Position numbers and translations under genes: made by a program. Under the pieces are notes generated by a model. The model was not told where the DNA came from, searched no databases, and saw only the letters and a program-made list of their open reading frames with translations. A DNA stretch of 64,000 nucleotides from Atopobiaceae bacterium UBA5363 (GTDB lineage Bacteria > Actinomycetota > Coriobacteriia > Coriobacteriales > Atopobiaceae), in assembly GCA_002407925.1 (NCBI GenBank), contig DHPN01000030.1:1-64000 (forward strand), read 5' to 3'. Every line of letters starts with the position of its first letter. Within the stretch, counting starts at the first letter, position 1. Of the stretch, positions 8,076 to 16,237 are shown piece after piece.

Positions 8076-9176
8076 CTATCTTGTCGAATACGTGGGAGGT
8101 ACAAGAGCCCCTGCAACAGCATTGCCGACTTCAGCAGTTGATGAGGACCCGCCAAGATCGACAGTCAGGATCTTTCCACGCACAACAGTTTTGATTGCGT
8201 CGATGACAGCTTGCGACCAGAGAGGAATGCCGAGAAAATCAAGCATCTGGGCTACTGACCAAATCGATGCAAGGGGGTTCGCAATGCCCTTTCCTGCGAT
8301 GTCTGGGGCGGACCCGTGGATTGGCTCGAACATGGAGGGATGTGTCCTTTCAGGATTGAGGTTCGCGCCTGCTGCTAGGCCCATGCCCCCCACGATTGCA
8401 GCTCCTAAGTCTGTAAGGATGTCCCCGAAGAGGTTGGACGTGACAACAACCTGAAAACGACTTGGGTTCTTGACGAAGTTCATCGCTGCCGCATCGACTA
8501 GCAGCGATGAGGTCTTGACGTCTGGAAATTCTTTGCCAACCTCATCGAAGATCTGATCCCAGAATACCATCGAGTAGTTCAGGGCGTTTCCCTTACTGAT
8601 GCTAGTGAGTGTCTTGTGTTGCTTTTGCGCTAGCGTATAGGCATAGCGAATGATGCGCTCACAGCCAGTTCGCGAAAAGACGCCCGTCTGCAAGACGACT
8701 TCGTTTGGCTTATTCTTATACAGCCATGCTCCAGCACCAGCGTATTCCCCTTCACTGTTTTCACGTATGACGGTCATATCAATGTCTCCACTCTGTATGC
8801 CTTTGAGAGGGGTGATTGGCCCATGAGCGCCTTCGAGGAGTTTGACAGGTCGTACATTGACGTATTCGTCGAACTCTTTTCTGATCTTGAGCAGCAGACC
8901 CCAGAGAGAGATGTGATCGGGAACACTCGGCGCGCCGACAGCACCAAGGTAAATAGTATCAAAGCCCTCGAGCTGCTCTATGCCGTCATCCGCCATCATT
9001 TTGCCCGTCTTTAGGTAATACTCACAGCCCCACGGAAAATCATTAAATTCAAAATGAATTGACCCATCGAGCTCTTCTACTTTTTTGAGAATCTTAATTC
9101 CTTCTGAGGTCACTTCTGGGCCGATTCCATCTCCAGGAATCACTGCAATTTTAAAAGTGCTCGTATCTGTGTTCAT
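8076..9176 (-). CDS. Tartrate/D-malate dehydrogenase (decarboxylating)
   Basis: 366 residues of the isocitrate/isopropylmalate dehydrogenase family. It has IPGDGIGPEV at the N-terminus, IRENSEGEYAGAGA at about 137-150 (the RENSEGEY form is typical of tartrate dehydrogenase and DmlA rather than LeuB), and the metal/NAD region NLFGDILTDLGA plus HGSAPDIAGK. It should oxidise D-malate or tartrate with NAD and divalent metal, D-malate going to pyruvate and CO2. Ribosome site GGAAGGA. No leuC/leuD neighbours, which argues against a leucine-pathway role. Substrate preference cannot be read from sequence. Confidence 0.82.
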   Translation of the reverse strand: MNTDTSTFKIAVIPGDGIGPEVTSEGIKILKKVEELDGSIHFEFNDFPWGCEYYLKTGKMMADDGIEQLEGFDTIYLGAVGAPSVPDHISLWGLLLKIRKEFDEYVNVRPVKLLEGAHGPITPLKGIQSGDIDMTVIRENSEGEYAGAGAWLYKNKPNEVVLQTGVFSRTGCERIIRYAYTLAQKQHKTLTSISKGNALNYSMVFWDQIFDEVGKEFPDVKTSSLLVDAAAMNFVKNPSRFQVVVTSNLFGDILTDLGAAIVGGMGLAAGANLNPERTHPSMFEPIHGSAPDIAGKGIANPLASIWSVAQMLDFLGIPLWSQAVIDAIKTVVRGKILTVDLGGSSSTAEVGNAVAGALVPPTYSTR

Positions 9177-9389
9177 ATCAGTTCCTTCCGTGATGTTGCT
9201 GTAGGTACCTATTTCTACGTGCCAAACTTAACTACAGCAGAGACATATCACTGTTATGTTATAAGCTACTATGCATAGCAGCATTACGGTGTGCTGGCTA
9301 TTTGTTTTGTTTAATGGGGTTGCGAGATGCAATATTGACAGACTTTACTGTAGGAAATGTGCTTGGCATACCCTATGAATTGAAACCGT

Positions 9390-10304
9390 TTAGAGTGCGC
9401 CGTCTGATAAGTTTTTTGTGATGACAACATTACGCTTTTGCTTAGCTTGATAGAGCAACTTGTCTGCAGCAGGAATAAGGGCAGGCGCTGTACCAAGTGA
9501 GTGGATGCCTCCACAGCTGATAGTTATATGTAATTCTGGATGGACTTTGAATCTAAGGTTTTCTACGGCGGTGCGCATATCCTCAAGTCTTTTGGTAAAG
9601 GTTTCTGTTGGTATTGAAGGGAATACAACAATAAACTCGTCCCCTCCATAGCGCGCTACTATGTCGGTAGGTCTTACATTTTTCATGAGCGTCTCCGCGA
9701 CGTCGGTAAGTATAGCATCTCCGTATGGATGACCGTAGGAATCGTTCACACGTTTAAAGTCATCGATATCAATCATTGCAACGCCTTGAACAGGAATATA
9801 CGCGAGCTGCTCGTCATAATAGCGGCGGTTGTACGTTCCTGTTAAAGAGTCTGTATACAGCTCTTCGTTGCTGAGCTCAACGAGCTCGATAAGGTTCTCA
9901 TTATCCCGGACGTCGACCCGTACGCCACTGTACACTTCTGAGATAGCCTCGATAGCATGGGGGCTGCCCTCTACTTCCACATATGAGGCCATAACATAGT
10001 ATATGTCGTCGCTAATTAGTTCGAACTTTGAAGCACGTTCCTTGGTTTTCATCACCCGTCGTGATATGCAGTTTGAGCATCGGTGATCTTTGCCCCATAT
10101 CTCATAGCAAGCTCCGCCTTTGATGGGATAAAGCCCAAATTTTCCTGCATGCAACTCACATGTCTCTATTGGGTTAACAAGTCTCACTACATCGAAAAAG
10201 GTTGACAGTTCGCGAAGGCGAATCTTGAGACCTTCGAAAGTTAGAACATGAGGATCAGTACTATCATTTTTGTCTGTGAACGTATCCATGGGCATTTGCA
10301 CCAT
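9390..10304 (-). CDS. Diguanylate cyclase (GGDEF) with N-terminal Cys-cluster sensor
   Basis: 304 residues. The GGDEF domain occupies about 150-300, with an intact GGDEF (220-224) and an RxxD inhibitory I-site (211-214) five residues before it, so it should make c-di-GMP and be product-inhibited. The N-terminal part is a PAS-like domain bearing Cys49, His52, Cys66, Cys76 and Cys79 (CSNC), a spacing suggesting a bound metal or redox centre. No transmembrane segment, so cytoplasmic. No EAL or HD-GYP gene is present in the window. The start could also be a few codons later; no strong ribosome site separates the choices. Confidence 0.88.
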   Translation of the reverse strand: MVQMPMDTFTDKNDSTDPHVLTFEGLKIRLRELSTFFDVVRLVNPIETCELHAGKFGLYPIKGGACYEIWGKDHRCSNCISRRVMKTKERASKFELISDDIYYVMASYVEVEGSPHAIEAISEVYSGVRVDVRDNENLIELVELSNEELYTDSLTGTYNRRYYDEQLAYIPVQGVAMIDIDDFKRVNDSYGHPYGDAILTDVAETLMKNVRPTDIVARYGGDEFIVVFPSIPTETFTKRLEDMRTAVENLRFKVHPELHITISCGGIHSLGTAPALIPAADKLLYQAKQKRNVVITKNLSDGAL

Positions 10305-10340
10305 CGGTATCTTTTGGACTTTGAGTCCTATGTTGGCAAA

Positions 10341-10706
10341 TTACTCGGGTAAAATCTCAATCCAGCAGCCATCTGGGTCTGCAATGAAGTAAAGACCCAT
10401 AGCTGGGTTTTCGTACACGATACAGTCCATCTGCTTGTGAAGTCGATGAAAGGCCTCATAGTCATCGACGCGGAATGCAATGTGCGTGTCTTCGCCGCCG
10501 TTGTTGTAGGGTTTGGTCCTTCCTCGATTCCATGTCAGCTCAAGCTCAAAATCAGAGTCAGATCCTGCCAAAAAAGCAATGACCCAGCTGCCGTCTTCGG
10601 GTCCCTTGCGCCGAACCTCATGCATGCCAAGCGCTTTTTTGTAAAAGTCGATCGTTTTGTCGAGATCGAGGACGTGCGTATTCCTATGGACGATGCGTGC
10701 TTTCAT
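10341..10706 (-). CDS. gloA: Glyoxalase I (lactoylglutathione lyase family)
   Basis: 121 residues, one VOC unit repeat pair. All four metal ligands are in place: His7, Glu56 (ELTWN), His75 (EDTHIAF) and Glu117 (WIEILPE). It should convert a methylglyoxal-thiol adduct to the lactoyl thioester; the thiol cofactor in this organism is not evident. Ribosome site AGGGAGC. Divergent from the esterase-like gene. Confidence 0.88.
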   Translation of the reverse strand: MKARIVHRNTHVLDLDKTIDFYKKALGMHEVRRKGPEDGSWVIAFLAGSDSDFELELTWNRGRTKPYNNGGEDTHIAFRVDDYEAFHRLHKQMDCIVYENPAMGLYFIADPDGCWIEILPE

Positions 10707-10874
10707 AGCAAGCTCCCTGCAAACAAATTGCTATGCCTTCTGTTGCAAACACAAGCATATAGTACATGTACCCGATCTTGACATGTGTTTCTTATCGGTA
10801 GTCGCAGGCTTATTTCATGGTTATGGCGGTAGAATAAGCGCTGCTGTACACGAATCGATCAGGAGGAGCCTTTC

Positions 10875-12113
10875 ATGAAGAGCTTCGATGCCACGCTTCA
10901 AAGCGAGCAGCTCAATGAAGAACTTGACATCATTGTTTATGGCAATGTCGGGGTTCCTCTTGTCGTGTTTCCGACGTTTGACTTTTCTGCTGGCAGTTGG
11001 GAGACAGGCGGCATGGTTGATCGCCTTTCTGAGCTCATTGATGCTGGAAAAATACAGCTGTTTTGTACTGATTCGGTTGATGGAGAAAGCTGGTATGCAC
11101 GTAATTCGGCCCTTGACTATCGTTCCGAACGGCAGGAAGCCTACTTTTCCTATGTTATTGACGTTCTTGTTCCCTACATTGCCAGACACAGCACCTCAAG
11201 TACAAAGCCTGTGGCAGTGGGCTGCGGAATAGGAGCAACCAATGCCACAATAGCTGTTTTGAGACGGCCCGAGCTCTTTGGTGGCCTGTTAGCCCTTTCA
11301 GGAATCTTTGATGCGCGTTTCTTCTCCGCAGGGGCCACGAATGACCTGTGGTTGGCCAACTCTCCGCTTGACCTCACCTACCAGCTCGATGACAAGCAGC
11401 TTGAGCTGCTAAAGCATCTTCCATTGGCATTGCTGTGCGGCCAAGGGCGCGGCGAAGATGCCGTGGATACTATGAGGGCTTTCGAATCTCGATTTCATGA
11501 TCTTGCGATAGATGCAACCTTTGAATACTGGGGCTATGATGTAACCCATGATTGGTCATGGTGGCAGGAGATGGTCAGTCAACTTTTGCCAGAGCTGATC
11601 AGGCCAGCGGGGCTGGCCCATCGGCGCTACCTAGCTGTCAAGAGCTCCTATGATGCTGAGCTGCAGAACCTCAAAGAGGCCGAGAAGCAGGCAGAGCAAA
11701 GCAAGCTCAAGGAAAGCCGGGCAAAGAAGCGTTTGGACAAGGAGACTGAAAACATCTCCCAAAAGTCTGAATTGGCACAGGAGGCGGCAAAAGCTGCGAA
11801 TGCGGCTTGGAAAAAGCGCAATACAGTTGCAGCTCGCCTTGCCGCTCTTGATAAAGAGGCAGGAGCTTTGCAGGCTGCAGCCGATGCGGCGGCGAAGGCA
11901 CATGCGGATGCCAAATGGTTTGCAGGAGAGGCACGCAGCGAATATGAAGACGCTCACTTGGCTTTCATAGATGCTACTGAGCATACAAAAAGCGTCCGCA
12001 GCTCCGTTCAGGCTATCGAAAAAAAGTGTAAGGATTTAGAGACTGCCGTACACGCAGCTGAGTCAACTGCTGAGGCTCACCATAAGGCAGTCCGTAAGAG
12101 AACAGGTATATAG
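10875..12113 (+). CDS. Esterase-like alpha/beta-hydrolase lacking the Ser nucleophile, with coiled-coil tail
   Basis: 412 residues. Residues 1-235 match the small esterase family usually found with ATP-grasp genes: RRPELFGGLLALSGIFDARFF, the NSPLDL loop and a HDW motif (His225). The nucleophile elbow, normally G-x-S-x-G, reads GCGIGAT with Gly118 where Ser is expected, so hydrolase activity is unlikely. Residues from about 250 to the end form a long Ala/Lys/Glu coiled coil absent from ordinary members. Strong ribosome site AGGAGGAG. No signal peptide. It may have become a scaffold or binding protein (inference). Confidence 0.8.
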   Translation: MKSFDATLQSEQLNEELDIIVYGNVGVPLVVFPTFDFSAGSWETGGMVDRLSELIDAGKIQLFCTDSVDGESWYARNSALDYRSERQEAYFSYVIDVLVPYIARHSTSSTKPVAVGCGIGATNATIAVLRRPELFGGLLALSGIFDARFFSAGATNDLWLANSPLDLTYQLDDKQLELLKHLPLALLCGQGRGEDAVDTMRAFESRFHDLAIDATFEYWGYDVTHDWSWWQEMVSQLLPELIRPAGLAHRRYLAVKSSYDAELQNLKEAEKQAEQSKLKESRAKKRLDKETENISQKSELAQEAAKAANAAWKKRNTVAARLAALDKEAGALQAAADAAAKAHADAKWFAGEARSEYEDAHLAFIDATEHTKSVRSSVQAIEKKCKDLETAVHAAESTAEAHHKAVRKRTGI

Positions 12114-12204
12114 ACTGCTCTTAAGACCTGTTGGCTGTCGCACAAGCCAGGGGTGATAGTATACGGGCGGTGTTTTATCCAAACGACCGAAGGGCAACAC
12201 GTCT

Positions 12205-12987
12205 TTGAGTAATGCTTCGCACCTACGAGGGGACAACTTCAAAACGCGCGTCAAAACGCGCGTCGATCCTGACGCCGCACGCGCGCAGGCCGAGGGGGAA
12301 GCTCTTGCTCCCCGAGGAACGCCGAGCAATCCTTCCAGCCAGGTTTTCACTGTTGCAAATGTCATTACCTTCTTTCGCTTTGCTTTGACGGTTGCTTTTC
12401 TCTGCTTTTTTGTGAACGGAGAGCATCGCGTCCTCGCTCTGATTTGCTATGGGGTTGCAGCATCAACTGACTTCCTCGATGGACAAATTGCTAGGCGTAC
12501 ACAGACAGTTAGCTGGCTTGGCAAGCTCATGGATCCTATCATGGACCGCATCCTCCTTTTTACGGGGGTGCTAGGGCTGATGATTACTGGTGAGTTGCCG
12601 ATTTGGATTGCTGTTTTCATAATCGGTCGAGATACCTATCTCGCAATTGGTGCCATGGTGCTTCAGAAGTACCGTCGTCGTCCCGTTGATGTCGTTTTTA
12701 TCGGCAAGGTGACCACGGCGCTTTTGATGACAGGCTTTTGCGACTTGCTTCTCGGCGTACCGAAGGTGCCCGGGTTAGGGCTCATTGACGTCTCCTGGCT
12801 TCCAGGTTTTGGGTCTTCAGTGGCCATTTTGGGAGTTTGGTTTGTCTATGCCGGAGTGATTTGCTCAGCTATAACCGCTGTCATCTATACCAAAGAGGGG
12901 TTTTTTTTCAAAAGGGAGCGGCTCGCAGGCCATGATGTGGAAAGCTCTGAATCTAATGAGCGTGCGCGAGAGGCCATCAAGCAATGA
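12205..12987 (+). CDS. CDP-alcohol phosphatidyltransferase (PgsA-like)
   Basis: 260 residues, integral membrane. It carries the full family signature D-x2-D-G-x2-A-R-x8-G-x3-D-x3-D in STDFLDGQIARRTQTVSWLG followed by KLMDPIMDR. It makes a phospholipid by displacing CMP from CDP-diacylglycerol; the acceptor alcohol is not clear. A second, shorter PgsA (36 kb) better fits housekeeping phosphatidylglycerophosphate synthase, so this longer one may use a different acceptor. An N-terminal hydrophilic extension of about 45 residues precedes the first helix. TTG start with a distant AGGG; true start somewhat uncertain. The next gene starts inside its stop codon. Confidence 0.8.
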   Translation: MSNASHLRGDNFKTRVKTRVDPDAARAQAEGEALAPRGTPSNPSSQVFTVANVITFFRFALTVAFLCFFVNGEHRVLALICYGVAASTDFLDGQIARRTQTVSWLGKLMDPIMDRILLFTGVLGLMITGELPIWIAVFIIGRDTYLAIGAMVLQKYRRRPVDVVFIGKVTTALLMTGFCDLLLGVPKVPGLGLIDVSWLPGFGSSVAILGVWFVYAGVICSAITAVIYTKEGFFFKRERLAGHDVESSESNERAREAIKQ

Positions 12988-13853
12988 GTGACCCCATGCC
13001 ACAAACACTTAGCGAACTCTGTGAGGTACTTCGTCCAGAGCATGAATTGCTCGGCGCGAGATTTGGGCACCTCGACAAGATCGCCGCAATGATTCCCTTG
13101 TCATATGTCTGCCCGGAAGAAGAGGAAGGGGCCTTCAACAAGAAGGCTGCGCTCGTTGACCTGTCAGGTTTGCCAACTATTTTACAGTCCGGGAAGACTG
13201 CGGTTCCTTTTACGGAGATGACCTATGCAGGAAACAAGCTCGCGGTAGGGCAGTGTGCCTTTGAGGCACTGCTTTTAGGTGACGGAACACTGGCAAGCAT
13301 CTCCCTTCTTGCTCGCAGCGGAGACAAGGAGTTCGTCAGCTGGTGCGTTCCTGTGCGCGCAGCTGTGACCTTCGCTTGGCTGCAATTCTTGCTGCGTTCT
13401 GCTGGAAAGACAGGCCAGCCATTCCAGGGGCTTGAAATACACGACGTCTCTTCCAAGTTGCTGCCTCTTTTGCTTGCTGGCCCTTCCTCATCCAACGTGC
13501 TTTCTGACTATTTGGGAGAGCAGCAGCTGCCCACATCAGGGCAGACTGCTAATCTGTACCTCGATAAGATACTTTGTCTTGTTGTAGCTCTTCCTGCGGC
13601 TCTGGCACCGTCATACCTTTTGCTCGTGCCTCCAGTTGCTGCCCGGGTGTTGTGGCGAAGCCTGCTTTCCTTCCAAGAAGTGGTGCCAGTGGGAAGGCTT
13701 GCTGCAAAAGCATGGGCAGAAGATGCGTTGCCATGGCTGACTTGGGTCTCAACAAAAGATCAGGTTATAAAATCGATGTCAGAGCTTCACGATGCGCAGG
13801 TTTTACGTTCCGGGCATGACTTTATAGGTGCCCGAGGTCTTTTGTCACGCTGA
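12984..13853 (+). CDS. GcvT/YgfZ-like protein (tentative)
   Basis: 289 residues, start overlapping the upstream stop as ATGA, so translationally coupled to the PgsA-like gene. Residues about 45-120 (KKAALVDLSGL, then GQCAFEALLLGDGTLASISL) follow the aminomethyltransferase/YgfZ folate-binding pattern, but the rest is diverged and lacks a clear C-terminal barrel. Not recognisable as true glycine-cleavage T protein, and no gcvH/gcvP is nearby. Could be a degenerate folate-binding protein with a structural or iron-sulfur repair role. Family assignment moderate, function unknown. Confidence 0.5.
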   Translation: MSDPMPQTLSELCEVLRPEHELLGARFGHLDKIAAMIPLSYVCPEEEEGAFNKKAALVDLSGLPTILQSGKTAVPFTEMTYAGNKLAVGQCAFEALLLGDGTLASISLLARSGDKEFVSWCVPVRAAVTFAWLQFLLRSAGKTGQPFQGLEIHDVSSKLLPLLLAGPSSSNVLSDYLGEQQLPTSGQTANLYLDKILCLVVALPAALAPSYLLLVPPVAARVLWRSLLSFQEVVPVGRLAAKAWAEDALPWLTWVSTKDQVIKSMSELHDAQVLRSGHDFIGARGLLSR

Positions 13854-13879
13854 ATGCTTCATGACAGGGGGACTGAGCT

Positions 13880-14260
13880 TTGAAATACTCTATTACTGCA
13901 GCGGCAGCGCCAGAAACTATCGGCCCTTACTCGCAGGGGACAACGGCCGGCAGGCTTGTCTTCACGTCAGGGCAACTTCCAATCGATCCTGATGACCCTC
14001 ACAGCCTTGTGGAGGGAGGCATGCGTGAGCAGGCAGAGCGTATACTAGAGATTACCTCCATATTGCTTTCAGAAGCTGGCTGTATGCTGTCTGATGTGGC
14101 GAAGACGACCGTCTATCTTGTCAATTTTGAGGATCTTGACACTTTTGATGAGGTGTATGAGCGTTATTTTACGACGCCTTTTCCAGCCCGAAGTATAGTG
14201 AAAATCTCTGAGTTGCCTTTAGGCTCTTTGGTTGAGATGGACTGTATTGCCTGCCGCTAG
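13880..14260 (+). CDS. ridA: RidA family enamine/imine deaminase
   Basis: 126 residues. Pattern includes PETIGPYSQGTTAG near the N-terminus, VFTSGQLPIDP, and PARSIV with the substrate-binding Arg before LPLGSLVEMDCIA. RidA hydrolyses reactive 2-aminoacrylate-type enamines left by PLP enzymes. TTG start with AGGGGGA upstream. It lies 26 bp after the GcvT-like gene. Confidence 0.92.
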   Translation: MKYSITAAAAPETIGPYSQGTTAGRLVFTSGQLPIDPDDPHSLVEGGMREQAERILEITSILLSEAGCMLSDVAKTTVYLVNFEDLDTFDEVYERYFTTPFPARSIVKISELPLGSLVEMDCIACR

Positions 14261-14322
14261 TTAAGGCACAGGTTGAGCTACAATAAGAAGGCAATTCCAC
14301 ATAATTCATGAGGGGAGCCTAC

Positions 14323-14754
14323 ATGCAACCCACAGCCAACAATGACATGGGGGCAACAGAGATTTTCCGCATGCCGTCACCGGATTCTACTGTTCCTGAC
14401 CTTACCAGTGCTGGAGCACGCAATCGTCCGACGCTTGCCATTGTCAAGGGGCCGGAGACAGGTGCTCTGTTTGTCTTGAAAGATGACATTACGACGCTTG
14501 GTCGGGATCCGAGCAACGATGTCTTCCTGAATGACATGACAGTTTCACGGCATCATGCAAAGATCGATCTGCGGGGCATGTCTTCTGGGTTGGCGACGAT
14601 TGAAGACCTCGGCTCGCTCAATGGCACATGGGTGAATGGCGCAATTGTGAACAAAGCAAGCCTAAAGGATGGGTCAACAGTCCAAATTGGCACGTTCCGG
14701 ATGGTTTTTCATATCAATTCTTCACGTCCTGCAAGGATTGAGACTGGGGCGTAG
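14323..14754 (+). CDS. FHA-domain protein, GarA-like
   Basis: 143 residues. I start at the second ATG, which has AGGGGAG before it. A short N-terminal tail with a Thr-containing ATEIF motif (similar in place to the kinase-phosphorylated motif of GarA/OdhI) precedes one FHA domain with LGRDPSNDVFLND, VSRHHAKI and DLGSLNGTWVNG, the phosphothreonine-binding residues. In mycobacteria and corynebacteria such proteins switch 2-oxoglutarate metabolism when phosphorylated; whether that holds here is inference. The MerR gene follows 4 bp later, the same pairing as GarA-Rv1828 in mycobacteria. Confidence 0.85.
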   Translation: MQPTANNDMGATEIFRMPSPDSTVPDLTSAGARNRPTLAIVKGPETGALFVLKDDITTLGRDPSNDVFLNDMTVSRHHAKIDLRGMSSGLATIEDLGSLNGTWVNGAIVNKASLKDGSTVQIGTFRMVFHINSSRPARIETGA

Positions 14755-14758
14755 CCTT

Positions 14759-15529
14759 ATGTCAGAGGCAGGATATCTCACAATCGGCAAGGTAGTTAAG
14801 CGCTTGCAGGATCGTTACCCGGACCTTTCTGTTTCCAAGGTGCGCTACCTAGAAGACGAGGGGCTGCTTGCTCCCGCGCGTACGCCAGGTGGCTATCGCC
14901 TGTACTCTCAGCATGACGTCCGCCGCTTAGAGACCATCTTGTATTTGCAAAAAAATCGTTTCTTGCCCCTTTCAGTTATAAAGGAGCGGCTCGAGCAGCA
15001 CCAAAGCGAGACGCTTCCTGCTGGAGCCCCACGTTCTACCGATGAGCTTGATGAGTTCAGGACTCTGGAAGCCACCGATGACGCCCAGACGCGCGAGAAG
15101 CTTCATCCCATTGACACTATGCCAGAAACTCTTGGCGTCTCTGTCGGGTTTGTCCAACAGCTCGCTGAAGTCGGCGCCATTGATCTTTCGCGCTCTCCGC
15201 ACGGGCGTGATCTGGTCGATGGGCATGATTTTCCCCTTATACGCATCTGTGACGAGCTTCGCCACTACGGTATTGGCCCGAAGAACCTTCGTCAGTACGT
15301 ACAGGCTGCTAGACGTGAGAGTGGCCTTTTTGATCAAGCTCTTGTGCCCTATGCCCATAAGGGAAGTACCGTGTCTGCACCTACTGATGAGACGCGGGAA
15401 CAGTTTAATCTGGCATTCACCCATATGCTTAAGCTTACCAATCAGGTGCGCGATTTCCTTATTCGCAAACAAATACGTCAGGAATACAAGGAGATGGAGC
15501 CCTCTGAAGATGGCCCCACCACCGCGTAG
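14759..15529 (+). CDS. MerR-family regulator (GarA-linked type)
   Basis: 256 residues starting at MSEAGYLTIGKV, directly after the FHA gene. The N-terminal winged HTH has VSKVRYLEDEGLLAPARTPG and the YRLYSQHDVRRLETI helix; a linker and a second helical domain (about 120-240) follow. This two-domain layout matches actinobacterial Rv1828-type MerR proteins, which lack the metal-binding Cys of classical MerR. Probably co-transcribed with the FHA gene; effector unknown. Confidence 0.85.
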   Translation: MSEAGYLTIGKVVKRLQDRYPDLSVSKVRYLEDEGLLAPARTPGGYRLYSQHDVRRLETILYLQKNRFLPLSVIKERLEQHQSETLPAGAPRSTDELDEFRTLEATDDAQTREKLHPIDTMPETLGVSVGFVQQLAEVGAIDLSRSPHGRDLVDGHDFPLIRICDELRHYGIGPKNLRQYVQAARRESGLFDQALVPYAHKGSTVSAPTDETREQFNLAFTHMLKLTNQVRDFLIRKQIRQEYKEMEPSEDGPTTA

Positions 15530-15558
15530 ATACAAAACAACAACGAAAGGACCTATCC

Positions 15559-16092
15559 GTGCCTGACACTGACCTTGAGAGTCTCATCATAGACATACCT
15601 GACTATCCTGAGCCAGGAGTGATTTTTAAGGACATCACACCTTTGATGGCAGACCCCGCAGGCCTAGCCACTTCAATTGACGACATAGCGGATCATTTCA
15701 TGCATAAGGGGATAACAAAGGTCGTTGGCGCGGAAGCGCGCGGCTTTCTTGTGGGAGCTCCTGTTGCATATCGCCTTGGTGCAGGATTCGTCCCTGCTCG
15801 CAAGCCGGGCAAGCTGCCGCGTGAGGTTTACTCACAGCAGTATGCGCTCGAGTATGGTACAGATGAGTTACAGATTCATAAGGATGCCCTCAAGTCTGAG
15901 GATAAGGTTCTTATAGTTGATGACCTTGTTGCCACAGGAGGAACAGCTGTGGCAACCGCAAAGCTTGTCGAGCAGTCAGGCGCCGAGGTGGAAGGATTCT
16001 CATTCATTCTTGAGCTTTCTTATCTAAATCCTCGTGAGACCATTGCAAAACAGTATAACGAAGAAGTCTATACACTGATTAAGGTCAAGTAG
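15559..16092 (+). CDS. apt: Adenine phosphoribosyltransferase
   Basis: 177 residues. The PRPP-binding loop VLIVDDLVATGGTA (about 114-127) and the early PGVIFKDITPL of Apt are present. It salvages adenine to AMP. GTG start with GAAAGGA upstream. It follows the MerR gene by 29 bp. Two nucleobase permeases lie 4 kb downstream on the other strand. Confidence 0.93.
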   Translation: MPDTDLESLIIDIPDYPEPGVIFKDITPLMADPAGLATSIDDIADHFMHKGITKVVGAEARGFLVGAPVAYRLGAGFVPARKPGKLPREVYSQQYALEYGTDELQIHKDALKSEDKVLIVDDLVATGGTAVATAKLVEQSGAEVEGFSFILELSYLNPRETIAKQYNEEVYTLIKVK

Positions 16093-16237
16093 GCTAGGAC
16101 ACACCTATCTGTTGCTCATTCCTTAAGGTCGATGTGGGCTTTATGGCAGTCGTGAAAGGCCGCTATACTACGGTACTGTACCTTCCAATCGAGTAGGAGT
16201 ATCTGCCAGCGCATATATCTGCAACGAAGAGGTTTTT

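Noticed and set aside
7781..8194. Open frame read as one membrane protein gene
   Set aside because: Only the first half is permease-like; the true permease end continues in another frame and the rest runs into the antisense dehydrogenase.
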